From NCBI GenBank assembly GCA_945876405.1, contig CAMCOJ010000157.1, positions 1 to 5,671 of the forward strand: a stretch of 5,671 bases of DNA, read 5' to 3'. Position 1 is the stretch's first letter. The number at the start of each line of letters is the position of its first letter. A model generated the notes under the pieces. It was given only the letters and a program-made list of their open reading frames with translations. It was not told where the DNA came from and made no database searches. The position numbers were made by a program, and so were the translations under genes. This DNA is from an uncultured Ruminococcus sp. GTDB lineage: Bacteria; Bacillota; Clostridia; Oscillospirales; Ruminococcaceae. Below, piece after piece: positions 1 through 5,626 of the stretch.

Positions 1-828
1 AGCAGCTATATCAGCAAGAATTTTTTCATGCTCCTGCTCCTTCTCGGCAATAGCTGCATTTTTGGCCTCAATATCCTCTGCTATTTCATTTTTTTCCTCA
101 CCGAGTTTTTCAAGCTCTGCCTGAGTGTTCTGATAATCAACAGTCAGTTCAGAGAGGACTTCAGAGAATTCTGCCTTTCTCTCACCGGCTGCCTTAAGAC
201 TTTCACTGAGTTCTTCCTGTTTCTTTTTAAGTTCTTCATTTGACTTTTTCAGCTGAGAAATAAGCTCCTTAAGCTCTTTTATAAGTTTATCGTCATGCTC
301 TGCCATCTTTGAAACAATTTCAAATTTGGCAAGTACATCATAAAAATCAGCAGAACCGGCAAATACAGCTGATATGCTTTCATTTCCGGACATATATGAT
401 GCTCTGAGTCTCTGCCTGAAAAGTTCCATATTTTTATCTGTCTCAAGCTGAGTACTGGATATTTCTCCCTCGAGTTCATTTATCTGTTTAAGATTTTCAG
501 CTATCTCGGCATCAATCTGTTCTATCTGACCGGATACATATTCGATGTTCTGATTCTGAAGATATATCTTTTCATTAAGAGCATCTCTGTATTCTTCTTT
601 TGCAGATTCGTCCTCTTCAATTCTGTCATACTGTTTCTGTGCATCTGCAATCTGTGCCTGAAGCTCGGCTATCTTTTTTTTGTTTTCATTTTTCATATTC
701 TCAAGCTCCGAAACAGACTGTGCTGCCTTCGCCGGAGCATAGAGTGTTACTGCAGAACTGCATAAATTAAAGGAAAGAATTCCTGCTACAGTATAAGCAA
801 GAATTCTTTTTGAAGTATTTTTATTCAT
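1..828 (-). CDS. Coiled-coil murein hydrolase activator/hydrolase (EnvC/PcsB-like), N-terminal 276 aa, 3' end off window
   Basis: The frame is open from an ATG at 828 to the window edge without a stop, so the C-terminus is missing. Residues 1-36 look like a Sec signal peptide: basic MNKNTSKR, a hydrophobic stretch, then APAKAA as the cleavage area. Residues 38-130 and 178-276 are Glu/Lys/Gln-rich heptad-like coiled coil. Between them lies the family's recognisable hinge, LFRQRLRASYMSGNES (about 136-151), followed by AVFAGSADFYDVLAKFEIV, as in PcsB, EnvC and clostridial M23 proteins. In these families the extracellular coiled coil binds the FtsX ectodomain and relays its movement to a C-terminal LytM/M23 or CHAP domain, or to an amidase. 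That domain is not in the window, so I cannot say whether this protein is itself a hydrolase or only an activator. The ATG lies 18 nt after the ftsX stop, with an AGAAGGG ribosome binding site 6 nt upstream, which points to co-transcription with ftsEX. Confidence 0.85.
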   Translation of the reverse strand, partial: MNKNTSKRILAYTVAGILSFNLCSSAVTLYAPAKAAQSVSELENMKNENKKKIAELQAQIADAQKQYDRIEEDESAKEEYRDALNEKIYLQNQNIEYVSGQIEQIDAEIAENLKQINELEGEISSTQLETDKNMELFRQRLRASYMSGNESISAVFAGSADFYDVLAKFEIVSKMAEHDDKLIKELKELISQLKKSNEELKKKQEELSESLKAAGERKAEFSEVLSELTVDYQNTQAELEKLGEEKNEIAEDIEAKNAAIAEKEQEHEKILADIAA

Positions 829-846
829 TAAAATCCCTTCTGAACA

Positions 847-1746
847 TTAAACCTGAAGATGCTTTGTTGTACTGATTACACTTCCGAGTGCACCTATCAC
901 AGCACCTATACAAAGGTAAACACCAAGCATCATGAACTGTACTTCACTGAACGGAAGCGGCTCGGATACACCGATTATCTCCCAGAACGAAATATTGTTT
1001 GCGATAATATCCATAAGTGCGTTATAACCGTAGTATGTCACAGCATAGGCACCCAGTCCGGATACAAACCCTGTAAACAAGCCTTCGAAAAAGAACGGCA
1101 TACGGATAAACGAGTTGGTTGCTCCAACATATTTCATTATATTAATCTCTCTTCTTCTCGCATAAACACTCGCTCTTGTTGAATTGGAAATCATAATCAG
1201 TGAAACGAGTATAAGCGCACTGAGAAGAGAAACAGAAACTACAAAAACTACCTTTCTGAGTCTTGTGAGTATCTGTGCAAACTCAGTAGGTGCCTTTACC
1301 TTTTCTGTAAAACTGAATTCACTGAGTGCATCGACTGTTTCAGTAATTTTTGAGGTATCTTCAATCTTGATGTTAAATGCATCCGGAAGAGGATTATCGT
1401 CCTTGAGTGAATCAAATACCTCTTCATATTCTTTCATCTGGGCAATATAGTTTTCAAGTGCTGTTTCCTTAGGATAGTATTTGACATAGACTATATTAGG
1501 AAGCATGCTTATCGACTCTTGTGCCTCAGGAATCTTATCTTCGGTAACATCATCTTTCAGAAAAAGAACTATTTCATTCTTGTTTTCTATCGAACCCAGA
1601 AGAATCTCTATGTTCATGACAAAAAGTGATGATATTCCTACAAGGAGCAGGGAAACCATAAGTACACAGAATGTTGCAATTCCCATTACTCTGTTGTGCC
1701 AGATATTTTTAAAGCCCTGTCCGATAAGATAAAATAAACTGCCTAT
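847..1746 (-). CDS. ftsX: Cell division protein FtsX (ABC-type membrane subunit), putative ATA start
   Basis: This is the integral membrane partner of FtsE, which transmits ATP hydrolysis to an extracellular peptidoglycan hydrolase or activator. From the proposed start the protein has 299 aa, normal for clostridial FtsX. It shows a cytoplasmic N-terminus with GFKNIWHNRV (11-20), TM1 about 22-46, an extracellular domain about 47-165, TM2 about 166-187, the conserved cytoplasmic loop RRREINIMKYVGATNSFIR (198-215), TM3 about 216-240 and TM4 about 270-292. The first ATG in frame is at 1686, but starting there would remove the conserved N-terminal segment and has no ribosome binding site. Between the upstream in-frame TGA (1753-1755) and that ATG there is no ATG, GTG or TTG. 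An ATA codon at 1746 sits 6 nt after a strong AAGGAGTGA. Either ftsX uses a rare ATA start, or a base change (C to T at plus-strand 1744) has replaced ATG. Identity is sure; the start is less so. Confidence 0.9.
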   Translation of the reverse strand: MGSLFYLIGQGFKNIWHNRVMGIATFCVLMVSLLLVGISSLFVMNIEILLGSIENKNEIVLFLKDDVTEDKIPEAQESISMLPNIVYVKYYPKETALENYIAQMKEYEEVFDSLKDDNPLPDAFNIKIEDTSKITETVDALSEFSFTEKVKAPTEFAQILTRLRKVVFVVSVSLLSALILVSLIMISNSTRASVYARRREINIMKYVGATNSFIRMPFFFEGLFTGFVSGLGAYAVTYYGYNALMDIIANNISFWEIIGVSEPLPFSEVQFMMLGVYLCIGAVIGALGSVISTTKHLQV

Positions 1747-1752
1747 GGGAAA

Positions 1753-1761
1753 TCACTCCTT
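1753..1761 (-). promoter_or_regulatory. Ribosome binding site of ftsX
   Basis: AAGGAGTGA on the minus strand matches the AAGGAGGTGA consensus closely and overlaps the ftsE stop codon (TAA, 1760-1762). It lies 6 nt before the ATA at 1746 and far from the first ATG at 1686. It therefore sets the ftsX start near 1746 and suggests translational coupling to ftsE. Confidence 0.75.
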
Positions 1762-2461
1762 AAATTGAATCGTCTGTTAAAGACTCTGCCTCTCCGTCGA
1801 TAACATCATCATAGATTACTGTTCCCTGATTGATGTTAATAAGACGGCCACCAAAATGTTTAACGAGTTCATGTTCATGAGTAACCATAACGACTGTTGT
1901 TCCGCACTGGTTAATTGCCTTGAGGAGTCCGACAATCTCCTGTGAAAGTTCCGGGTCAACGTTTCCTGTAGGCTCGTCAGCAATCAGAAGCTTAGGATCA
2001 TTTACAAGTGCCCTTGCGAGAGCAACTCGCTGCTGCTCACCACCGGAAAGTTCATTCGGATAGGATTTCATTTTGTTCTGAAGTCCCACAAGTCCGATAA
2101 CATATGATACTCGTTTTTTAATATATGATCTCGGTGCATTTATAACACGCAGTACGAATGCAATATTTTCATAAACTGTCATCGAAGGTATCAGTCTGAA
2201 GTCCTGAAATACAACACCAATGGTTCTTCTGAACTTTGGTACTCTGTTCTTTTTCAGTGTCCTGAGATTATAGCCGTTTACCATAACGGTTCCGTCACAG
2301 GCATCAACCTCTTTGAGCAGAAGCTTTATCAGTGTGCTTTTTCCTGCTCCTGACGCACCAACGATAAAAGTAAAATCTCCGTCATCTATATGGATATTTA
2401 TCCCATTGATAACGTTATGACCTTTATTGTATGCGACACATACATTTTTAAGTTCTACCAA
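1760..2461 (-). CDS. ftsE: Cell division ATP-binding protein FtsE
   Basis: This is the cytoplasmic ABC ATPase that pairs with FtsX to control septal or lateral wall hydrolysis. With a TTG start the protein has 233 aa and begins MVELKNV, the usual FtsE opening. All ABC motifs are intact (numbered from this start): Walker A GASGAGKST (35-43), Q-loop VFQDFRLI (Q86), signature LSGGEQQR (138-145), Walker B LLIADEP (158-164) with the FtsE-typical PTGNVD after it, and the H-loop histidine in VTHEH (H195). A GTG at 2470 is in the same frame, but it forms the tail of the ribosome binding site AAGGCGGTG, so it is too close to act as the start; TTG at 2461 lies 6 nt after that site. The gene begins 39 nt after the upstream regulator and ends 13 nt before the ftsX start, so the three are probably one transcript. 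Confidence 0.95.
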   Translation of the reverse strand: MVELKNVCVAYNKGHNVINGINIHIDDGDFTFIVGASGAGKSTLIKLLLKEVDACDGTVMVNGYNLRTLKKNRVPKFRRTIGVVFQDFRLIPSMTVYENIAFVLRVINAPRSYIKKRVSYVIGLVGLQNKMKSYPNELSGGEQQRVALARALVNDPKLLIADEPTGNVDPELSQEIVGLLKAINQCGTTVVMVTHEHELVKHFGGRLININQGTVIYDDVIDGEAESLTDDSI

Positions 2462-2467
2462 GTGATA

Positions 2468-2476
2468 CACCGCCTT
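2468..2476 (-). promoter_or_regulatory. Ribosome binding site of ftsE (decides TTG start)
   Basis: AAGGCGGTG on the minus strand matches AAGGAGGTG at 8 of 9 bases. Its last three bases are the in-frame GTG that a gene caller would take as the start. The spacing of 6 nt to TTG at 2461 is the same as for ftsX. Confidence 0.65.
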
Positions 2477-2500
2477 GAATGTTTGAAAAAATTGTCATTA

Positions 2501-3586
2501 TCAGAACTTAACAGGATTTGCTGAAAGATATTTTTTAACCATAAGAGCAATCTTGAAAATAATAGCATGGTCAAATTCCCTGAGGTCGAGACCTGTAAGC
2601 TTTTTAATTTTTTCAAGTCTGTAAACGAGAGTATTTCTGTGAACGAAAAGTTTTCTTGATGTTTCTGAAACGTTAAGATTGTTTTCAAAGAATCTCTGAA
2701 TAGTAAAGAGTGTTTCATGGTCGAGAGATTCAATACTTCCTCTCTTGAATACTTCATGGAGGAATGTTTCACAGAGTGTTGTAGGAAGGTGGTAAACAAG
2801 TCTTGCAATGCCGAGATTGTCATAGCTTACGATTACCTTGTCAGTATCAAATACCTTTCCGACTTCAAGAGCTGTCTGAGCTTCCTTGAATGAACGTGCA
2901 AGTTCCTTGACGCCCACTACAGGGTTACCGATGCCGACATTTACTCTTGTATAGAATTCGCCGCTGAGCGTGTCTGCGATTGAACGCGCAAGCTTTTCAA
3001 GATCCTTTGAATCAACTGTGTTTTTGATTTCCTTTACAAGTACAATATCAGTTTCTGTGATATTGAACACAAAATCCTTGCTCTTGTCAGGGAAAAGATT
3101 CTGGATAACATCATAAGCAGAAATGTCATTTGCAGAAACTATTCTGATAAGTAGAACAACTCTGCTTACTTCTGCGTTGAAGTGAAGCTCTCTTGCCTTG
3201 ATAACAATATCGCCCGGAAGAACATTGTCGAGAACAACGTTCTTTATAAAGTTGTTTCTGTCGTATTTTTCATCATAGTACTGCTTGATATTGGTAAGTG
3301 TTATAGCAAGAATGCTTGCATACTTTGCAGCAGTATCATCTGTTCCTTCGACAAATACAGCATAATCAGGCTTGATATTTGAACCAAACGGCTTGTATGT
3401 GTAACCGTCACGGATAAATATATCTGATGAGCCGTTAAGATCAAGGGATACAAATTCGTTTGTTGTTCCAATCTTTGTAAAGTCGCTGCAGGCAATTATT
3501 GATGCAGTTTCATCAACAACACCAATTGTTGCACCTATTGTTTCATTCATCTGATGGATTAAACCCTGAAATAATCTGTTAGCCAT
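2501..3586 (-). CDS. CdaR/PucR-family transcriptional regulator
   Basis: A 361-aa predicted cytoplasmic regulator. The C-terminus (about 290-352) is the PucR/CdaR-type helix-turn-helix: FTIQRFFENNLNVSETSR, then the recognition-helix stretch LFVHRNTLVYRLEKIKKLTG, then DLREFDHAIIFKIALMV. The middle part (about 130-255) has the CdaR GGDEF-like fold signature, ending in NVGIGNPVVGVKELARSFKEAQTAL (about 216-240), which lacks a GGDEF active site. Residues 1-110 form a variable sensor-like region of the sort that binds sugar diacids in CdaR of E. coli; the ligand here cannot be read from sequence. The ATG at 3586 has AAAGGA 8 nt upstream. The gene precedes ftsE by 39 nt, so it may regulate the cell-wall hydrolysis genes downstream or its own operon. 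No target is shown by the sequence itself. It does not look like a sugar-diacid operon regulator, because no such catabolic gene is near. Confidence 0.85.
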   Translation of the reverse strand: MANRLFQGLIHQMNETIGATIGVVDETASIIACSDFTKIGTTNEFVSLDLNGSSDIFIRDGYTYKPFGSNIKPDYAVFVEGTDDTAAKYASILAITLTNIKQYYDEKYDRNNFIKNVVLDNVLPGDIVIKARELHFNAEVSRVVLLIRIVSANDISAYDVIQNLFPDKSKDFVFNITETDIVLVKEIKNTVDSKDLEKLARSIADTLSGEFYTRVNVGIGNPVVGVKELARSFKEAQTALEVGKVFDTDKVIVSYDNLGIARLVYHLPTTLCETFLHEVFKRGSIESLDHETLFTIQRFFENNLNVSETSRKLFVHRNTLVYRLEKIKKLTGLDLREFDHAIIFKIALMVKKYLSANPVKF

Positions 3587-3624
3587 AGCATTATTCCTTT
3601 CCGCATTTATCTTATATGCATAAA

Positions 3625-3653
3625 ATTATAGTTATTTGAAAGTATTTTTTCGA
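3625..3653 (-). promoter_or_regulatory. Putative sigma-A promoter of regulator-ftsEX operon
   Basis: On the minus strand, a perfect -10 TATAAT (3625-3630) lies 17 nt from a weak -35 TCGAAA (3648-3653, 4 of 6). Transcription would start near 3618, about 30 nt before the regulator's ATG. This is the only good -10 in the gap, but AT-rich DNA gives chance matches. Confidence 0.5.
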
Positions 3654-3665
3654 ATCATCGTACTA

Positions 3666-3678
3666 TTACAGATTGTAA
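3666..3678. promoter_or_regulatory. Perfect 13-bp dyad upstream of the -35 (possible operator)
   Basis: TTACA-GAT-TGTAA is a perfect 5-bp inverted repeat around 3 bases. It lies 12 bp upstream of the proposed -35 of the regulator gene, where an activator or autoregulator could bind. No known operator is recognised and the length allows chance. Confidence 0.3.
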
Positions 3679-3693
3679 CACATTTTACGGCCT

Positions 3694-3759
3694 TAATTGT
3701 GAACAAACTGTTAATAATGACTGTGAAACTATGTTTTTATTGTGTATTTTTCACAATTA
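3694..3759. repeat. 10-bp inverted repeat with 46-nt loop, with extra TGTGAA-like copies
   Basis: The arms TAATTGTGAA (3694-3703) and TTCACAATTA (3750-3759) are exact inverted copies. Inside are a further TGTGAA (3722-3727) and a nested dyad ATTGTG/CACAAT (3739-3744 and 3752-3757). The cluster sits in the gap upstream of the regulator gene. No U-tract follows on either strand, so it is not an intrinsic terminator; multiple protein-binding sites are a better guess. Confidence 0.4.
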
Positions 3760-3821
3760 GGATTTCTTTAAGAATTTTTTTCGTAAAATTATCCTTCAGT
3801 ACAGGAGTTTATTTTGTGCTT

Positions 3822-3837
3822 TATAATAATTATTATA
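3822..3837. repeat. 16-bp AT-only palindrome just after the DUF1934 stop
   Basis: A perfect palindrome centred between 3829 and 3830, made only of A and T, abutting the TAA at 3838-3840. It has no loop and no following U-tract, so it is a poor terminator. No other terminator was found between the DUF1934 gene and the regulator, so read-through is possible. Confidence 0.3.
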
Positions 3838-4269
3838 TTAAATCTGATTTACTTCCATTATTATTTCGTTATCTGAAATATAGGAGGAATTAATGTCTAT
3901 TGTATACCTGAGATAAAGATTTCCGCCTTTTTCATCAAGCTCATTTTTTATGCTGTGTGCATAAATTCCCACCATCATATCTCCGTACGGAGTTCCGTAA
4001 TGACAGTGATGTTTTTTGTTTATTTCGAGAACAAGATTGGACGGTGCACTTCCCACTCTCACTACCGAAGCCAGTCTCTGCTCCTCAACTTCAACAGAAG
4101 TAACAGAATCCTCAAATCCTGTTGCCTCGGAATCCTTGTATGATACAGTATATTTTCCATTGTCAAACGAGAGACTTCCTTCTGTTATGAGTTCCACCTC
4201 ACTTGCCTCACCGCTGGTATTCTGTATGCTTTTCATCTTTATCATTACTGGTTTGATGAATTTTTCCAT
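3838..4269 (-). CDS. DUF1934 (YwiB-like) beta-barrel protein
   Basis: A 143-aa protein with the DUF1934 pattern throughout: an opening VMIKMKSIQ (8-16), ELITEGSLSFDNGKYTVSY (26-44), a TGFEDSVTSVEVE stretch (50-62), VRVGSAPSNLVLE (70-82), the histidine-rich KKHHCHYGTPYGDMMVGIY (85-103), and ENGG-type LDEKGGNLYLRYTIDIN (111-127). The family is known structurally as a small calycin-like barrel; its function is not established. No signal peptide or membrane segment is seen, so it is probably cytoplasmic. The frame is open further upstream to 4389, but that part overlaps the ddl gene. The ATG at 4269 has a strong GGAGG 8 nt upstream and starts 19 nt after the ddl stop, so I chose it. It is probably co-transcribed with the ddl homologue. 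Confidence 0.85.
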   Translation of the reverse strand: MEKFIKPVMIKMKSIQNTSGEASEVELITEGSLSFDNGKYTVSYKDSEATGFEDSVTSVEVEEQRLASVVRVGSAPSNLVLEINKKHHCHYGTPYGDMMVGIYAHSIKNELDEKGGNLYLRYTIDINSSYISDNEIIMEVNQI

Positions 4270-4288
4270 AAAATTTTCCTCCGGACTA

Positions 4289-5362
4289 TCAGCATAATGA
4301 CTTTCCGTCATAATCGTCTGTTGCCTGAGTGAGAAGTGTACTGATAAGCTCTGTAAAACTGTAGCCCTCTTTTTCCATAAGTCTGACAAACATACTGTCA
4401 GAAGAAATTTCAGGGACAGGATTGATCTGGCTTATAATAAGCTCTCCTTCACTGTTACGGTAGAAATCTATCCTTGCCATTCCGGAACAGCCCATGAGAC
4501 GGTATACCTTTTCGGCAGTTGCTCTGAGTTCCTCTGAAGTTTCTTCAGGAATCTCCGCAGGTACCACATACTCGCTCCTGCTGAAAATTGAATTAAAGTC
4601 AAATGACTCCGTTTTTATCTTCACTTCACCCGGCTGTGATACTGTAAGTCTGTTATAACCGATAATACCCACCTGAAGTTCATTGCCTTCGACAAATTCC
4701 TCAACAACGACTTTCTCGTCCTGAGTAAGCGCCATCTTTATTGCATACTTCAGTGATTCAAAGTCCTGAGCTTTGCCCATTCCTTCAGAAGAACCGAAGT
4801 TAGCCGGCTTTACAATAATCGGAAAACGAAGTTCTCTGCAGTACTCAGCGCATCTTTCGTCAAGTTCAGAAAGTTCATTTCTCGACATCATTCTCCAGTT
4901 TGATGTTTTGAATCCGTTATATCCAAGCACCATTCTTGTGTAAGTTTTATCCATACACGCCGCAGAAGCCATAAGATCGCTGCCTACATATGGAATTCCT
5001 GTTATTCTTAGAAGTCCGGCAATAGTTCCGTCCTCGCCGTTCTTTCCGTAAAGAACAGGGAAAATTACATCCACACGGAAAAAAGCAGCATTGCCGTCTT
5101 CCATTTTTATTATTCCTTTCCTGTTAGGGTCAGGTGATACAACAACAGGTGTACAGTCAGGATTCTCACTCCATGTATCGTTCAGGATATCCTCACTTGT
5201 GCCCGGATAGTAAAGCCATCTTCCTTTTTTCGTTATACCGATGCACACTGTTTCGTATTCTTCTGTGTCTATATTATCTATAACGGATGCCGCTGCCAGA
5301 AGAGAAGTTTCGTATTCATTGGAAACACCGCCAAAAATCAAAGCCATTCTTATTTTTGACAT
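4289..5362 (-). CDS. D-alanine--D-alanine ligase homologue, divergent active site
   Basis: An ATP-grasp protein of 357 aa, the usual Ddl length. Family enzymes join two D-alanines, using ATP, for peptidoglycan precursors. Conserved parts: IFGGVSNEYETSL (9-21, with E16 of the catalytic triad), GEDG (109-112), GIPYVGS (122-128), CMDK (136-139), IIVKPANFGSSEG (182-194, with the ATP lysine K185 and the serine pair), VVVEEFVEG (218-226) and ARIDF (296-300, R297 and D299). Departures from typical Ddl: Tyr105 for His in the LHG motif, Ala115-Gly for QG, Arg143 for Lys after MDK, Ile259-Phe260 where the omega loop has Lys-Tyr, a shorter omega loop, Gln312 for the Mg-binding Glu, and PVPE (315-318) for the T-x-PG after the Mg-ligand Asn314. 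It could be a ligase with other specificity or a weak or inactive homologue, so I give no gene symbol. ATG at 5362 is favoured over ATG at 5368, which lies 1 nt from the ribosome binding site. Confidence 0.85.
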   Translation of the reverse strand: MSKIRMALIFGGVSNEYETSLLAAASVIDNIDTEEYETVCIGITKKGRWLYYPGTSEDILNDTWSENPDCTPVVVSPDPNRKGIIKMEDGNAAFFRVDVIFPVLYGKNGEDGTIAGLLRITGIPYVGSDLMASAACMDKTYTRMVLGYNGFKTSNWRMMSRNELSELDERCAEYCRELRFPIIVKPANFGSSEGMGKAQDFESLKYAIKMALTQDEKVVVEEFVEGNELQVGIIGYNRLTVSQPGEVKIKTESFDFNSIFSRSEYVVPAEIPEETSEELRATAEKVYRLMGCSGMARIDFYRNSEGELIISQINPVPEISSDSMFVRLMEKEGYSFTELISTLLTQATDDYDGKSLC

Positions 5363-5369
5363 ATGCATT

Positions 5370-5377
5370 CCCCCTTT
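5370..5377 (-). promoter_or_regulatory. Ribosome binding site of the ddl homologue (decides start)
   Basis: AAAGGGGG on the minus strand. It leaves only one base before the ATG at 5368 but 7 nt before the ATG at 5362. The second ATG is therefore the likelier start, giving MSKIRMALIFGG as the N-terminus. Confidence 0.7.
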
Positions 5378-5414
5378 AGTAAATTTATTTCTAACGCAGA
5401 CGCTTTATTTATCT

Positions 5415-5443
5415 ATTTTAACATATTTTTGTGAAAACTGCAA
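5415..5443 (-). promoter_or_regulatory. Putative extended -10 promoter of ddl-DUF1934 unit
   Basis: On the minus strand, TTGCAG (-35, 5438-5443) is separated by 17 nt from TAAAAT (-10, 5415-5420), with TG one base upstream of the -10. The predicted start near 5408 leaves a leader of about 45 nt. It lies after the upstream gene's terminator, which fits a separate transcription unit. Confidence 0.6.
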
Positions 5444-5494
5444 GTGATTTTTCTATGTTTCTGTTTTCAGTAACTATAAAAATATTTTTTTCAG

Positions 5495-5531
5495 CAAAAA
5501 AGAGGCCGCAGTTTTAAACTGCGACCTCTTT
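5495..5531 (-). terminator. Intrinsic terminator of the transketolase-like gene
   Basis: The arms 5499-5514 and 5516-5531 pair over up to 16 bp (AAAGAGG, one mismatch position, CGCAGTTT). Read on the minus strand, the odd position becomes a G-U pair and the stem is followed by six Ts (5495-5500). The odd pair is C-A on the plus strand, so the minus strand is favoured. It begins 13 nt after the stop codon of the upstream gene. Confidence 0.88.
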
Positions 5532-5544
5532 AAACTGACATATT

Positions 5545-5626
5545 TTACTTAAACTTCTTTACTGCTTCCTTTGTCTTAAGAGCAATATTTTCTCTGCAAA
5601 GGCCAAATTCCTTAAGAAGATCAGCC
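5545..5626 (-). CDS. Transketolase C-terminal-subunit-like protein, last 26 codons only
   Basis: Only the C-terminal tail is present: ADLLKEFGLCRENIALKTKE, then AVKKFK and a TAA at 5545-5547. The pattern D-L-L-x-x-(F/Y)-G-L-x-x-E-N-I followed by a lysine-rich helix is what transketolase family C-terminal ends look like, including the separate roughly 310-aa C-terminal subunits common in Clostridia. With 26 residues this is a tentative family guess; any protein with a similar terminal helix could fit. Genomic sequence stops at 5626, because bases beyond are adapter. The frame stays open through the adapter and contains an ATG there (encoding MCIRDR), so a gene caller would make a false start; those residues do not belong to the protein. 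A terminator follows. Confidence 0.5.

Noticed and set aside
28..243. Plus-strand frame rich in Leu and Phe, resembling a membrane peptide
   Set aside because: It is the antisense of the Glu/Lys-rich coiled coil of the EnvC/PcsB-like gene, which yields Leu/Phe-rich complements; there is no ribosome binding site.
2455..2823. Minus-strand 122-codon frame overlapping the regulator's 3' half
   Set aside because: It lies in another frame of the regulator's helix-turn-helix coding region, matches no family, and the regulator frame is intact.
3739..3757. CRP-type site (TGTG...CACA)
   Set aside because: The half-sites lack the TGTGA/TCACA core with a 6-bp spacer, and a classical CRP-cAMP system is not expected in Clostridia; it is kept only as part of the inverted-motif cluster.
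3763..3780. TTCTT-T-AAGAA dyad followed by Ts, possible plus-strand terminator
   Set aside because: The stem has 5 AT-rich pairs with a one-base loop, which cannot form a stable hairpin, and no plus-strand gene precedes it.
3636..3893. Plus-strand 85-codon hydrophobic frame across the intergenic gap
   Set aside because: It starts at TTG with no ribosome binding site, owes its hydrophobicity to T-rich DNA, and runs into the 3' end of the DUF1934 gene on the other strand.
4270..4389. N-terminal extension of the DUF1934 gene
   Set aside because: The extension overlaps the ddl 3' end, and the family begins at the VMIKMKSIQ segment; GGAGG 8 nt before the ATG at 4269 fixes the shorter start.
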